In this document: piece after piece, positions 23,982 to 33,153 of the stretch
Layout of the letters: every line of letters begins with the position of its first letter
Position numbering within the stretch: position 1 is the stretch's first letter
From: an uncultured Bacilli bacterium
GTDB taxonomy: Bacteria > Bacillota_I > Bacilli_A > RFN20 > CAG-288
Reading direction: 5' to 3'
Length of the DNA: 51,205 nt
Assembly (NCBI GenBank): GCA_934725685.1
Contig: CAKVBX010000009.1
Coordinates: 1 to 51,205 of the forward strand
Translations under genes and position numbers: made by a program
The notes under the pieces: generated by a model
What the model was told of the DNA's origin: nothing
Seen by the model: only the letters and a program-made list of their open reading frames with translations
The model's database searches: none

Positions 23982-26900
23982 ATGACTAAATCAACATTCG
24001 AACTTATCCTGCTCATTGTTTTCCTCGTCATTGTGTTTTGCGCACTTATCGCCGGTATTGTCGGCCTGATTAAAGGCATCTATAAGACAACACTGAAGAC
24101 GATACTGAAAGCGGTTCTCATCTTCGTCCTTCTTTGCACGGCACCCTCCATCAGTGCCTGGATTGGCAACATCGACATTTCCCGGTTTGTTTCTGGCTCC
24201 GAAGGCACGGTGACCATCTTTTCCTACGTGGTGAATTACCTCTATAATTCCGGTCTTATTTCTCCGATGAACGGCATGTCCCTTTATGAGACTGCCATTG
24301 CCCTAGCCACAAGCGCCCTCGCTTTTGTCACATTCTTCCTCGGCATGATTCTTCTTCAGATTTTCATTTCCCTCATCACTGCCATTTTCTATCATGGCAT
24401 CTTCCGCTGGTTTCTCCCTGTCGAAACCAAGAAAGAGCGAAAAGCAAGAAAAGCCGAAAAGAAGAAGAGCAAAGAAAAAAGCAGTCTCACAGCCGGCCTG
24501 ATTGACTGCAATAGCGAAGTCGAAACCAAGATGAAGAAAAGACTTCCCTTGTTGCGTATCCCCGGCGGAATCCTCGGTGCCTGTCAGGAATTCGTCTTTG
24601 TCTGCATTTTGGTTTCTCCTATCACGGCGATGGCTCGAATTGCCGTCACCAACCGCACGACGGTCAAGGCGGGTCTGGAAGCGTCCGGCATGGACGAAAG
24701 CCAGATTCAGATGGCGGACGATTTCATGGATGCGACCGAAGCCTCTCTGCTCTACAAAGTTCTCGGCTTTAAGGATTTCGACCTGGCCCTCATGAATAAA
24801 GCCTCGAGTGTCAAACTCAATGATACCGAAGTCTCCCTCTCCGGCTTACTTTCCTCCGTTATCGATATTGCTTCCCCGCTCCTGAAGGATGGTACTATCT
24901 CTTATGACAAGGCGGCTGGTAACGTCTCCGTCAATTTCTCCGCCCTCTTATCGACTTCAACGGTGGATTCCCTTCTTACTACGCTGATCCGTTCTCCGAT
25001 GGTCATGGCTTTGATTCCCCCGCTTGTCGATGTCGCCTTAAGTTCTATCAACGGCGCTTCCTTTGCCATCGATGAACTCGATTTCTCCGGAATCCAATGG
25101 GACAGCGAACTCACCATCATCAACGGAATCTATGACGAAATTTACTCTGGAACTATCGAACCGATTGTCAAGGATGACGCCATCGATGTGAAATCGTTCT
25201 CTCTCAAGACGAGTACGATGAGCGATGAAGAGATGCAGACCTACCTCAGTGCCGTCAGCAAACTCGGCACGATGGAATCTGTCAAGAAAAACCTCCCGGT
25301 CATCCTCTCCGGCATCGGAACTTATCTCGAGAATCAGGGTTTCTCGATTCTCCCGACCAGCCGCGACATGTATAAAGACATCGACTGGAGTCAGGATCTG
25401 AAAGTATTCCTCGAATCCGTCCTTTCCTATTTCCGCGTCATCGGCATGGATATCGACTCGAACTTTAACGCCAACCTGCTTAAGGACAAAACCTTCGAGT
25501 GTTTCAAGGACGAAGCGAAGCGGAAGAAAATTCAGAGCATCATCTGCGGCGAAACCAATCACCAGGGACTTCTCGACACCCAGCTCTTTTCTACGATGTC
25601 ACTGGAGAAGATTGTCTCTTCCTCACTTTCTGCTATTCCCTCTCTTGCCGCCTATGTCACGAAATTAGACTTCTCCTTCCTTGAATCTATGGAGAAAGCG
25701 GCCCTCAAGACGGAGTTCGAGACGATGTTTGAAATCGCCGGTATCGTCTTTGCTGACGACAGCAAACTGAACATTTCCAACCTTACATCTTTGGATTTCA
25801 CTGATCCGGAGACTGCCGATGCCCTCGCGGACCTTCTTGAAAAGAGCAAGGCGAGTCAGATTTTCCAGAATCTTTATCCTTCCGTCATGAAGGGAATTCT
25901 TTATCAGAGCAATGTGAACATCTCCTCTTATCTCTATGGTCTCACTCCGTATAACTTCAACTACGAATCGAAAAACTTCATCGACAATTTCGAGGACATC
26001 CTCCGCCTGATGCCTTCCATCAAATCTATGCAGGATTCTTTATCCAAAGAGGGAAGTACAGCAGAGAAACTCGAAGGCATCGATACGGATGTCCTTAGAA
26101 ACCTTCTTTGGCTGATCGTCAATTCGGACTTCTTCAATGCCGAACAACGCACCGGAATCGCTTCCGGAATGCAGAAGAATGTCAACATTTATACCTTCTT
26201 CAGCAATCTGTTCCAGGAAGATGCGTTTTCCGGCATCGGACTTGTCTGTCCGAGTTTCGAGACCATGCAGAGCCTCAATTGGGGCGATGACAACGGACGT
26301 GGTGGCGAAATCGATAAGCTCGTCAGCATGATTGAGCTTGCCAAGAAGAACCCGGAGTTCCTCACCACAAAGGAACTGAGGGATATCAAGGATACCAAGG
26401 CAATCTCTGACCTGCTCAAGACTGGTTTCGAAAGCGACCTCCTCTCTCCTTCCATCCTTTCCATCATTGATAATTCCCTTGCCGAATATCTTGACAGCAT
26501 CGGTATCCCCTATTCACTCAACGAGATGAGAAATGCTCTCTGGATTGCCGATTCCGACGATATCGGAGAACTCATCTGTCTCCTCAAGGGCGTCGATCTC
26601 GACAATCTCGACTTCGCCACCTTCTCACCCGACCGCCTCAACGCCTTACTTACCCTCTTTTCGAAGATGAATATCATCCAGACCGGAAATTCCTCCAAGG
26701 ATCCTTTCGGCTATGCCCTCTATTCCATCCTTTCGAAGCAGGGATTCTTCTCTGACCTCGGCATGGTCGAAGACTCCTCCGTCTTCTTGCTTGACGACGT
26801 TTCCTCCTGGTCCAAAGAGACGGAAGAAGCGTTGATTGATGAGGGCGAAGAAAAATTCCTGATCACAAAGACAGGCGAAATCAAATACTTTGTCGATTTC

Positions 26901-28739
26901 TTCAAAGTAATGCAGGATGTCGGATTTGATTCTTTGAAGGGTGGCACCATTCCGGAAGGATTCGTTTCCTCCATTTCCGATTGCATGCAGTCTCAGATTC
27001 TCAGGAAAGTGATGGTCTCCATCCTCAAGAAAACCATGACCACCATTTCTCTGCCGGACGGATACGGCAATATCCTGAACGGCATCGATGTCGATCTCCT
27101 TCTCAACCTCACACCGGAAGAATTCACCAATGAACTGAATATCTTCGAATCAATCTACCGCCTTTCCTCCTCCAAAATCAATGGGCAGTCAAAACTCGAA
27201 CTGATGCTCAATAACTTCTATACTCTGTCCACTATTTCCGTCGGAGAGGGAAGAACACTGGAAGACGACATGGATGATTTAATCGGTTCTCTCACAACCT
27301 CCGTTCTCTTCACCACGGTCAAGCTGGGGGAAAACCTCAATGCCGTCTCGCTCCTTCTCTCCGCTGCCTTTGAAAAGATGGATATGGTCGATAAAGTGAC
27401 CATGGTGAAGTCTGCCTCTCTCCAGAAGGAGGCACTGAACGGAATTCTTGCCACCGTCGACGACTGGAAGGCAGAAGGTGTCACATTCCAGAGAATTCTT
27501 CATGAAATGCAGGGAATGGAATCCTCCGGAATCAACCTTGTCGGAAGCAGAATGACGAAAGAGAAGGCTTCGACCATGCTCAATCTCATGAACGAATCCC
27601 ATCTCTTCCACCGCGTTCCGGCTTCCCTGTTCAGGAATGCCTTCGAACAGAAAGACCTTTCCGCCTATCTCAGGGACCCGGAAACCGGTATGGTTACGCA
27701 TCCCTTTGTCTTCGATACTCATCTTTCCACTTCCAAAGAGGATATCGCCTATTGGAAGAACGACATCGACATGGGCGTTGAACTTATGCTCGGTGACGGA
27801 GGCTTTTCCAGCGTCTTCGATGCGGATGCCGGCACGATTGAGGATATCGACTTCTTGAAGATCAATACCAGCGCCCTCTATTACATCGGCTCCATGCACC
27901 TCTTTGAAAAGAACCGCTCCTATCTGCTTTACAACCTCATCGATTCCTATTCCACGGATGACTTCAGTGCCAATTCCCTCTTCCTTGACGGGACGGACGT
28001 CCCTTATGGCTATCCGAGCAAAGTCTATCGTTTCGAGAACCTCTTCTTTTCTAATCCCAAGCTCCTTGCTTCTGATGGTACACTAGATAAAGACCTTGCC
28101 TTAATGGACCTCTCCTTACTGAATGGTGTTCTTCATATCGCTTTGGAAAAAGCACCGGAAGCCATCAGAGGTTCCAACCTTAAAGATGTCGATATCGACT
28201 TCATCAGTCTCACGGAATCCTGCTATCGCCTCGAAAGTGGTGTCCTGTATCGTTCTGACTTCGCCAGCGAACTCCTTGCCGGTATCGAGACCGAGATGGT
28301 CAAGAATCCGAACTACACCCGTTATTTCAGCGCACTATCCGATGTCAACTTCTATGCGGATGACTATAAGCTCATCAATCTGATTGAAGCGAGGGCATTC
28401 GAGGGATTTCTGACACTCGCCAAGGCTCCTACCACTTCCTATTCTCTTTATGGTACTAGTATCAACTATTATTCAAAGGCGACCCTGACTCCTATCTTTG
28501 CTTTCTTCGGCACCGATACCGCTCCGGAAGATCACAGAGATATTTATCAGTATTTCATCGCTCTTTCTGACTATTCCGCCACACCCAATGCCGTGATCGC
28601 TAAGAAGACCTCTTCCATCATCGGCCTCCTTCCTGTCCTCGGTGAGAACGGGACATCTGGAACGCTCTCTTCCTTTGCTACAGGTAGCACCGACAGTATC
28701 AGCTTTACCGCTTACCTCAGCGCCGCTCCTATTCAGTGA
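23982..28739 (+). CDS. Giant CvpA-like membrane-anchored protein with a very large predicted extracellular region
   Basis: This 1585-residue protein has hydrophobic helices at about residues 6-30, 41-62, 103-136 and 196-220. The first pair (LIAGIVGLIKGIYKTTL) and the glycine-led fourth (GGILGACQEFVFVCIL) recall the four-helix CvpA family. A strongly basic stretch at 150-167 (KKERKARKAEKKKSK) should lie inside the cell, which puts the remaining 1360 residues outside. That part is mostly helical, rich in Leu, Ser, Asp and Ile, and contains many degenerate segments such as LPSIKSMQDSLS and LPVILSGIGTYLE, without a named domain, sorting motif or catalytic signature. The start follows AAAGGAG. It is a lone gene ended by a terminator. 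CvpA itself is about 160 residues, so this is either a family fusion or a convergent topology. Function is unknown. Confidence 0.85.
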   Translation: MTKSTFELILLIVFLVIVFCALIAGIVGLIKGIYKTTLKTILKAVLIFVLLCTAPSISAWIGNIDISRFVSGSEGTVTIFSYVVNYLYNSGLISPMNGMSLYETAIALATSALAFVTFFLGMILLQIFISLITAIFYHGIFRWFLPVETKKERKARKAEKKKSKEKSSLTAGLIDCNSEVETKMKKRLPLLRIPGGILGACQEFVFVCILVSPITAMARIAVTNRTTVKAGLEASGMDESQIQMADDFMDATEASLLYKVLGFKDFDLALMNKASSVKLNDTEVSLSGLLSSVIDIASPLLKDGTISYDKAAGNVSVNFSALLSTSTVDSLLTTLIRSPMVMALIPPLVDVALSSINGASFAIDELDFSGIQWDSELTIINGIYDEIYSGTIEPIVKDDAIDVKSFSLKTSTMSDEEMQTYLSAVSKLGTMESVKKNLPVILSGIGTYLENQGFSILPTSRDMYKDIDWSQDLKVFLESVLSYFRVIGMDIDSNFNANLLKDKTFECFKDEAKRKKIQSIICGETNHQGLLDTQLFSTMSLEKIVSSSLSAIPSLAAYVTKLDFSFLESMEKAALKTEFETMFEIAGIVFADDSKLNISNLTSLDFTDPETADALADLLEKSKASQIFQNLYPSVMKGILYQSNVNISSYLYGLTPYNFNYESKNFIDNFEDILRLMPSIKSMQDSLSKEGSTAEKLEGIDTDVLRNLLWLIVNSDFFNAEQRTGIASGMQKNVNIYTFFSNLFQEDAFSGIGLVCPSFETMQSLNWGDDNGRGGEIDKLVSMIELAKKNPEFLTTKELRDIKDTKAISDLLKTGFESDLLSPSILSIIDNSLAEYLDSIGIPYSLNEMRNALWIADSDDIGELICLLKGVDLDNLDFATFSPDRLNALLTLFSKMNIIQTGNSSKDPFGYALYSILSKQGFFSDLGMVEDSSVFLLDDVSSWSKETEEALIDEGEEKFLITKTGEIKYFVDFFKVMQDVGFDSLKGGTIPEGFVSSISDCMQSQILRKVMVSILKKTMTTISLPDGYGNILNGIDVDLLLNLTPEEFTNELNIFESIYRLSSSKINGQSKLELMLNNFYTLSTISVGEGRTLEDDMDDLIGSLTTSVLFTTVKLGENLNAVSLLLSAAFEKMDMVDKVTMVKSASLQKEALNGILATVDDWKAEGVTFQRILHEMQGMESSGINLVGSRMTKEKASTMLNLMNESHLFHRVPASLFRNAFEQKDLSAYLRDPETGMVTHPFVFDTHLSTSKEDIAYWKNDIDMGVELMLGDGGFSSVFDADAGTIEDIDFLKINTSALYYIGSMHLFEKNRSYLLYNLIDSYSTDDFSANSLFLDGTDVPYGYPSKVYRFENLFFSNPKLLASDGTLDKDLALMDLSLLNGVLHIALEKAPEAIRGSNLKDVDIDFISLTESCYRLESGVLYRSDFASELLAGIETEMVKNPNYTRYFSALSDVNFYADDYKLINLIEARAFEGFLTLAKAPTTSYSLYGTSINYYSKATLTPIFAFFGTDTAPEDHRDIYQYFIALSDYSATPNAVIAKKTSSIIGLLPVLGENGTSGTLSSFATGSTDSISFTAYLSAAPIQ

Positions 28740-28755
28740 TTTTGTCTGAATTCAG

Positions 28756-28792
28756 AAATCCCGCCTTTGTCTAGCCGCAGGGCGGGATTTTT
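28756..28792 (+). terminator. Terminator of the giant membrane protein gene
   Basis: Perfect 10-bp stem AAATCCCGCC/GGCGGGATTT with a 15-base loop and a TTTT tail, 16 bases after the stop codon. Confidence 0.88.
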
Positions 28793-28799
28793 GTGTAAT

Positions 28800-28827
28800 G
28801 AAAAAGAACCTGCCGGGAGACAGGTCC
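28800..28827 (-). terminator. Terminator of degV
   Basis: On the minus strand, GGACCTG (28821-28827) pairs with CAGGTTC (28806-28812), one G-U pair, followed by TTTTTC. It lies 20 bases after the degV stop. Confidence 0.8.
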
Positions 28828-28846
28828 TAAAACGAATCAGATGAAA

Positions 28847-29728
28847 TTATTTCTTCGAATCCGGGGTCTTCAACATGTAAGCCAGACCGACCGTGTCTTT
28901 TCCGCAGTGACAGCAGATGATGCCAGAGGCATCAATCGGAATGAGGATGTTGCTGCCGACATAAGACTCCAGCTCTTTCTCGATTTTCTTGACACCGTAT
29001 TCTCCTTCGACATGAGGAATGAAAATTGGATAGGAGAAATCGATATTGTCTTTTTCGAACTGTTCGATGAACTCTTTGCAGAGTTTGTCAATGCCGCGCT
29101 TGATATCCTTTCCCATAGTGACCGTATGGACCTGCATTGCACCGTCATTGAGGGAGATGATCGGATGGATGTGAAGGTTTTTGCCTAAGAGATAGGTGAG
29201 TCCCGAGCATCTTCCGCCCTTGTGGAGGAATTCCATCGTGTCGATGACAAAAGACATGGAAATCCGTTTCGTTCTTTCGTAATGGTTCTTTTCGATGACT
29301 TCGGCGGATAATCCTTTGCTCATGTCCTCGCAGAGACCGATGAGTTCAAGTGCGATACCGGAAGAGAGGGAAGCGGAATCGAGAATGGTGACGCGGTCTT
29401 TGACCCCGAGATCGTCTACGGCAAGATGGGCGTTATTGTTGATGGAGGAAATCTTGGAGGAAATCGGAAGATAGAAGATGTGCTCATAATCCTTCAGGGC
29501 ACCTTTGAGGGCCTCTTCGATTTCCGGAATGTTGAGTGCGGAGGTTTTCGGGAAAATCTTCGTCTCGTCATACATTTTCAGAATTTCTTTGGAATTGATG
29601 TCTTTTCTGTCTACATACTGTCTTTCGTTGAAGTTGACGATGAGTCCGGTGACGGATACGTCGTAACGTTCGAGGAATTCGAACGGGATATCACAGCTGC
29701 TATCGACAATCAATTTATATTTTTTCAT
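28847..29728 (-). CDS. DegV-family fatty-acid-binding protein
   Basis: This 293-residue two-domain cytoplasmic protein binds a single fatty acid; relatives (FakB) present fatty acids to the kinase FakA. The N-terminal KLIVDSSCDIP is the classical DegV start, followed by YPVSV-like DVSVTGLIVNF. SKTSALNIPEIEEAL carries the TS(Q/A)P-type loop, LPISSKISSINNNAHLA the lipid-site SSxxSGTY-like segment (here divergent), and FLHKGGRCSGLTYLLG is the C-terminal domain hallmark. No fakA is nearby. The start follows AGGAG at 7 bases. It is divergent from the IMPACT gene. Confidence 0.9.
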   Translation of the reverse strand: MKKYKLIVDSSCDIPFEFLERYDVSVTGLIVNFNERQYVDRKDINSKEILKMYDETKIFPKTSALNIPEIEEALKGALKDYEHIFYLPISSKISSINNNAHLAVDDLGVKDRVTILDSASLSSGIALELIGLCEDMSKGLSAEVIEKNHYERTKRISMSFVIDTMEFLHKGGRCSGLTYLLGKNLHIHPIISLNDGAMQVHTVTMGKDIKRGIDKLCKEFIEQFEKDNIDFSYPIFIPHVEGEYGVKKIEKELESYVGSNILIPIDASGIICCHCGKDTVGLAYMLKTPDSKK

Positions 29729-29742
29729 GGTGCTACTCCTAT

Positions 29743-29770
29743 TTGAAACCGATATTCCTTTTGGTAGAAT
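29743..29770 (+). promoter_or_regulatory. Predicted promoter of the IMPACT/mrp operon
   Basis: TTGAAA (29743-29748) and TAGAAT (29765-29770) are 16 bases apart. The inferred transcript would have only about a dozen bases before the ATG at 29790. Confidence 0.6.
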
Positions 29771-29789
29771 ATCCGTATCACTATACCAT

Positions 29790-30179
29790 ATGAAACTTCT
29801 GAAATCACTTGTTTACGACGAAAAGCGTTCCAAATTCCTCGCCTTCCTTTATGCCATCGAGAAGGAAGATGATGTCAAAAACATCGAGGAGAACCTGAAG
29901 AACGAGCATCCGAAGGCAAACCACCTTCTCAAGGTTCTTCGCTATCAGAACCACTTCGGCGTCTATGTCAGTGTTGCTTCCGAAGACAAGGAACCTATCT
30001 CCTCGATGAAGAAGACAAGGGATCTCATGGAACGGAAAGACATCCGTGATGTCGGCATCTATATTGTCCGCTATTTCGGCGGTACAAAACTCGGCGCCTC
30101 CCGCCTCGACCACGTCTATTTCGCACTGGCGACGAAACTGATGTCGGAAGTTAGCAATGAAGAGAAAAAGCAAGTATAA
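29790..30179 (+). CDS. Short IMPACT/YigZ-like (UPF0029) protein
   Basis: This 129-residue protein keeps the UPF0029/IMPACT core: RSKFLAFLYAIEKEDDV near the start, NEHPKANH in place of the usual KATH, and the strongly diagnostic VRYFGGTKLGASRL near residue 100. Two things are odd. It lacks the C-terminal ferredoxin-like half found in YigZ (about 205 residues), and the DDGEPSGTAG motif is replaced by SEDKEPISSMKK. The start at 29790 has no visible ribosome site and a very short leader. IMPACT relatives touch translation control or ribosome quality; the role here is unknown. Confidence 0.8.
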   Translation: MKLLKSLVYDEKRSKFLAFLYAIEKEDDVKNIEENLKNEHPKANHLLKVLRYQNHFGVYVSVASEDKEPISSMKKTRDLMERKDIRDVGIYIVRYFGGTKLGASRLDHVYFALATKLMSEVSNEEKKQV

Positions 30180-30203
30180 TACTTGGGAAAGAAGAATCGA
30201 AAA

Positions 30204-31052
30204 ATGAACGAACAGAACAACATGAATCCAGCAACGGAAAACGAAGTCAAAGGAAAGGCTCAGCCGAAGAACACCTACATCCCCAAAACCCATCCGAATG
30301 AAAAGAGCCACATCGGACATGTGGTCGCTGTACTGAGCGGCAAGGGCGGTGTCGGGAAATCTTTCACTTCTTGCTATATTGCGACAGCCTTAGCCAGAAA
30401 AGGCTATAAAGTCGGTATCCTCGATGCCGACATCACGGGGCCGAGTGTCCCCTTTGCCTTCGGTGTGAAAGGACCTGTCTACGGAGAAGGGACCTATTTC
30501 GAACCGGTCAAGAGTAAAACCGGAATCAGTGTCATGTCCTCGAACCTCTTGCTTGACCATCCGGATGATCCAATCGTCTGGCGCGGTTCGATGATTTCTA
30601 CCCTGATCGAGCAGTTCTATACTGACGTTGTCTGGGATGTCGATTATCTCATCATCGACATGGCTCCGGGCACCGGCGATATCGCACTCACCATCTTCCA
30701 GAAAATTCGACTCTCCTCGGCTGTCTTAGTCGCTTCCCCACAGTCCCTCGTCTCCCAGATTGTAGAAAAGAGCGCCAAGATGGCAGAGATGCTCTCAGTT
30801 CCGCTTCTTTCCCTCGTAGAAAATATGGCTTATGTCAGATGCCCGCATTGTGGCGAGAGAATCGATCTCTACGGAAAGGTCGATGACCGCATCGGAAGAG
30901 ACCACGGCATCCCTGTCTTCGACGAAATCCCGTTCGATCCTGAGATTGCAAAACATATGGATTGTGGCACGATTGAGGACCTCGTCGTCCCCTATCTCGA
31001 CAACACCGTGGATAGCATCATCCGTAACGCGACGGATGAGGATACCCTCTGA
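30204..31052 (+). CDS. mrp: Mrp/ApbC-family iron-sulfur cluster carrier ATPase
   Basis: This 282-residue P-loop ATPase has the deviant Walker A GKGGVGKS at residues 46-53. The MinD-like switch motifs are DADITGPSVP and IDMAPGTGD, and the C-terminal CPHCG pair (Cys213, Cys216) can hold a bridging Fe-S cluster in the dimer. The N-terminal DUF59 domain of long Mrp proteins is missing, as in Nbp35-like forms; the first 35 residues are polar. A TTG start at 30183 is possible, but the ATG is favoured. The stop overlaps the CBS gene start (TGATG). Confidence 0.93.
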   Translation: MNEQNNMNPATENEVKGKAQPKNTYIPKTHPNEKSHIGHVVAVLSGKGGVGKSFTSCYIATALARKGYKVGILDADITGPSVPFAFGVKGPVYGEGTYFEPVKSKTGISVMSSNLLLDHPDDPIVWRGSMISTLIEQFYTDVVWDVDYLIIDMAPGTGDIALTIFQKIRLSSAVLVASPQSLVSQIVEKSAKMAEMLSVPLLSLVENMAYVRCPHCGERIDLYGKVDDRIGRDHGIPVFDEIPFDPEIAKHMDCGTIEDLVVPYLDNTVDSIIRNATDEDTL

Positions 31053-31765
31053 TGGAAGAACTACAGCTTCGCGACGAGTTTCTCACCCTGTTCAAGCGGC
31101 TTGAGAAAGTTCTCGTCGGGATTGCCGATATCCGGGATGAGGATTATGTCTCTTTTTCTCGTGCTCTGAATAAAATCTATTACGACAAACTGAATCCGAT
31201 TATTTCTGACTATGAGAACTATTCTTTTCTCCGGAGTGCATCGGACTTAAGGAATCTGCTTTCCCATGAAAATGATGTCTGTCTTCCCACCGAAGCCTTC
31301 ATCAAAAAGACGGGACGCATCCTTGATCGCTTAGAACATCCTCTTTCCATCTATGATATCTGTACGAAGAATGTCGAATTCTGTACCATGGACGAACGCC
31401 TCTCTTTCGTGATGCGGCAGATGGAAGAACGCTCTCTTTCCCATTATCCGATTCTCGAAGACGAAAAATGCATCGGTGTCTTTTCCCGCTCGACCCTCTT
31501 CGATGCCATGGAAGAAGGCATCCATTATTCCGAATCCTCCCACATCCGGGACTTTTCTGGAGTCATCGGACTCACCGAGCATCATAACGAAGCGTTTCTC
31601 TTTGTTAGCAAGAATGTGAGTGCTGATCGGGTCTTCTCCTATCTTGGGAATCGTAAACCCCATCAGAAGAACATCGCCTGCATCTATGTGACGGAACATG
31701 GAAAGAGAGAGGAAAGACTCCTTGGTGTCTGTACGCTGACCGATTTGACAAAACTGAAAGACTGA
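31052..31765 (+). CDS. CBS-domain protein
   Basis: This 237-residue cytoplasmic protein is coupled to mrp by a 1-base overlap. The first 95 residues are helical and contain ASDLRNLLSHEND, recalling small helical domains that precede regulatory modules. From about residue 100 there is a CBS pair: ICTKNVEFCTMDERLSFVMR with SHYPILEDEKCIGVFSRSTL, and a second, weaker repeat ending in LLGVCTLTDLTKL. CBS pairs bind adenine nucleotides and usually regulate a partner; no partner is evident. Confidence 0.82.
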   Translation: MEELQLRDEFLTLFKRLEKVLVGIADIRDEDYVSFSRALNKIYYDKLNPIISDYENYSFLRSASDLRNLLSHENDVCLPTEAFIKKTGRILDRLEHPLSIYDICTKNVEFCTMDERLSFVMRQMEERSLSHYPILEDEKCIGVFSRSTLFDAMEEGIHYSESSHIRDFSGVIGLTEHHNEAFLFVSKNVSADRVFSYLGNRKPHQKNIACIYVTEHGKREERLLGVCTLTDLTKLKD

Positions 31766-31768
31766 AAG

Positions 31769-31801
31769 CGCCGTTTCTCTGATTGGGGAATGGCGTTTTT
31801 T
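31769..31801 (+). terminator. Terminator after the CBS gene
   Basis: Stem CGCC...GGCG, extended inward by TTTC/GGAA pairing, is followed by TTTTTT 30 bases after the stop codon. Moderate strength. Confidence 0.65.
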
Positions 31802-31824
31802 CATCATGCGACTCAGAGAAAATG

Positions 31825-31851
31825 AAAAAGGGTCCTCCTTACGGAAGGCCC
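31825..31851 (-). terminator. Terminator of tRNA-Arg
   Basis: On the minus strand, GGGCCTTCC and GGAGGACCC pair over 8 of 9 positions around GTAA, followed by TTTTTC. It lies 13 bases after the tRNA CCA end. Confidence 0.75.
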
Positions 31852-31863
31852 GATTGTATCCGA

Positions 31864-31940
31864 TGGTGAGGCTGGCGTGACTCGAACACGCGGCCCTCTG
31901 CTTAGAAGGCAGATGCTCTATCCAACTGAGCTACAGCCCC
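31864..31940 (-). tRNA. tRNA-Arg (anticodon TCT), CCA encoded
   Basis: Minus strand. The acceptor GGGGCTG pairs with CAGCCTC (one G-U pair), then A and CCA. The D-loop AGCTCAGTTGGATAGAGC and T-loop GTTCGAGTC are standard. The anticodon loop CTTCTAA gives TCT, reading AGA. Length is 77 nt. Confidence 0.96.
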
Positions 31941-31961
31941 ATCGCTTTGTTAAGCCTTATA

Positions 31962-31990
31962 ATGATACCGCAAGCGAAGTGAGGTTGCAA
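31962..31990 (-). promoter_or_regulatory. Predicted promoter of tRNA-Arg
   Basis: On the minus strand, TTGCAA (31985-31990) and TATCAT (31962-31967) are 17 bases apart and 22 bases ahead of the tRNA. Confidence 0.65.
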
Positions 31991-32169
31991 GAAGAAAATG
32001 AACAAAATCCGCCCCAATCTGCTCCGGTATCGAAAACGGTTGAAATAGTGGGGACCATTTTTTCGTCAAATCGTCAACACAAATCATGAAAATGGGAAAA
32101 AGTCTTTGATGATATCCGTCTTTGCGTTATATTTTTATTAGTTTTGTTTTCCGAAGGAGGTCAAATACC

Positions 32170-33153
32170 ATGATTTCTGACAATGAATTGAAACAGATGC
32201 ATGATGAGTTCAAGATGCTTGAGAAAGCCATCAGGGAATACAGTCTCATCATGATATACCGCCATCAGTCTCCTGACTTCGATGCGCTCGGTTCCCAGAT
32301 GGGACTCTACTACTGGATCCGAGACAATTATCCGGAAAAAGAAGTCCATTATGTCGGTGACCGCCATCCGGATCTGATGCCTGAGCTTTTCCCTTATCCG
32401 GAAGAACTCTCAGATGATGTCTATCAGAGGCGCCATCTCGCCATCACCGTCGATATCTCCAACCGCTCCCGCATCGCAGAAGACCACCTTTCCCTGGCGG
32501 AACGTGTCATAAAAATCGATCATCATCCTCTTCCGAGTGAAGAAGAGCGTTTCGGCGATGTTCTCATTGTGCATCCGGATCGTCCTGCGGCGAGTGAGAT
32601 TATCGCGCTCTTCGCACTTTCCCGCTCCAGGAAGTTCCGAATCAATAAGGAATGCGCCACATCCCTCTATTGCGGAATTGTCGGAGATACCGGTAAATTC
32701 ACCTATCAGGATACAGATGGCGCAACGCTCCGCATCGCCGGTGATCTTGCCGATTATGGTGTCGATATCAACAATCTCATTCTCGAAATGTATACGATGG
32801 ACCAGCGTCGAATCGAAATCCTTCGGGAATGTCTCAACCACTACAGGGTGACGGAGAAGGGAACTGCCTACTATGTCTTTGACAAAGAGGATATGAAGCG
32901 TCTCAATATGACCGTAGACCAGGGGAACCTCCATATCAACGTCTTCCGTGACATGAAAGGCGTCAAGGCTGCCATGTCCGTGACTTGGGACGAAGGAAAA
33001 GGACACTATCGCGTTTCCTTACGTTCTGCGAGGATTCATATTGCTCCGGTCGCCGTGAAATTCGGCGGTGGGGGACATGATTTTGCCGCAGGCTGCCACA
33101 TCAAGAACCTGGAAGAACTTCCCGAGATTCTTAAGGCAGTCGACGAACTTTAA
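32170..33153 (+). CDS. nrnA: Bifunctional oligoribonuclease / phosphoadenosine phosphatase of the DHH family
   Basis: This 327-residue DHH-DHHA1 enzyme degrades short RNA (nanoRNA) and probably pAp. Metal-binding motifs are all present: HQSPDFDALGS (residues 32-42), VDISNRSRI (Asp95), DHH at 117-119, and the aspartate in GIVGDTGKFTYQ. The DHHA1 substrate motif GGGGHDFAAGC is near the C-terminus. Length matches NrnA of Bacillus. The start at 32170 follows GAAGGAGGTC. The 3' end overlaps the converging lipoprotein gene by 4 bases, and its terminator lies inside that gene. Confidence 0.94.
   Translation: MISDNELKQMHDEFKMLEKAIREYSLIMIYRHQSPDFDALGSQMGLYYWIRDNYPEKEVHYVGDRHPDLMPELFPYPEELSDDVYQRRHLAITVDISNRSRIAEDHLSLAERVIKIDHHPLPSEEERFGDVLIVHPDRPAASEIIALFALSRSRKFRINKECATSLYCGIVGDTGKFTYQDTDGATLRIAGDLADYGVDINNLILEMYTMDQRRIEILRECLNHYRVTEKGTAYYVFDKEDMKRLNMTVDQGNLHINVFRDMKGVKAAMSVTWDEGKGHYRVSLRSARIHIAPVAVKFGGGGHDFAAGCHIKNLEELPEILKAVDEL

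Noticed and set aside
31877..32089. 70-residue plus-strand frame
   Set aside because: It runs through the tRNA-Arg gene on the other strand.
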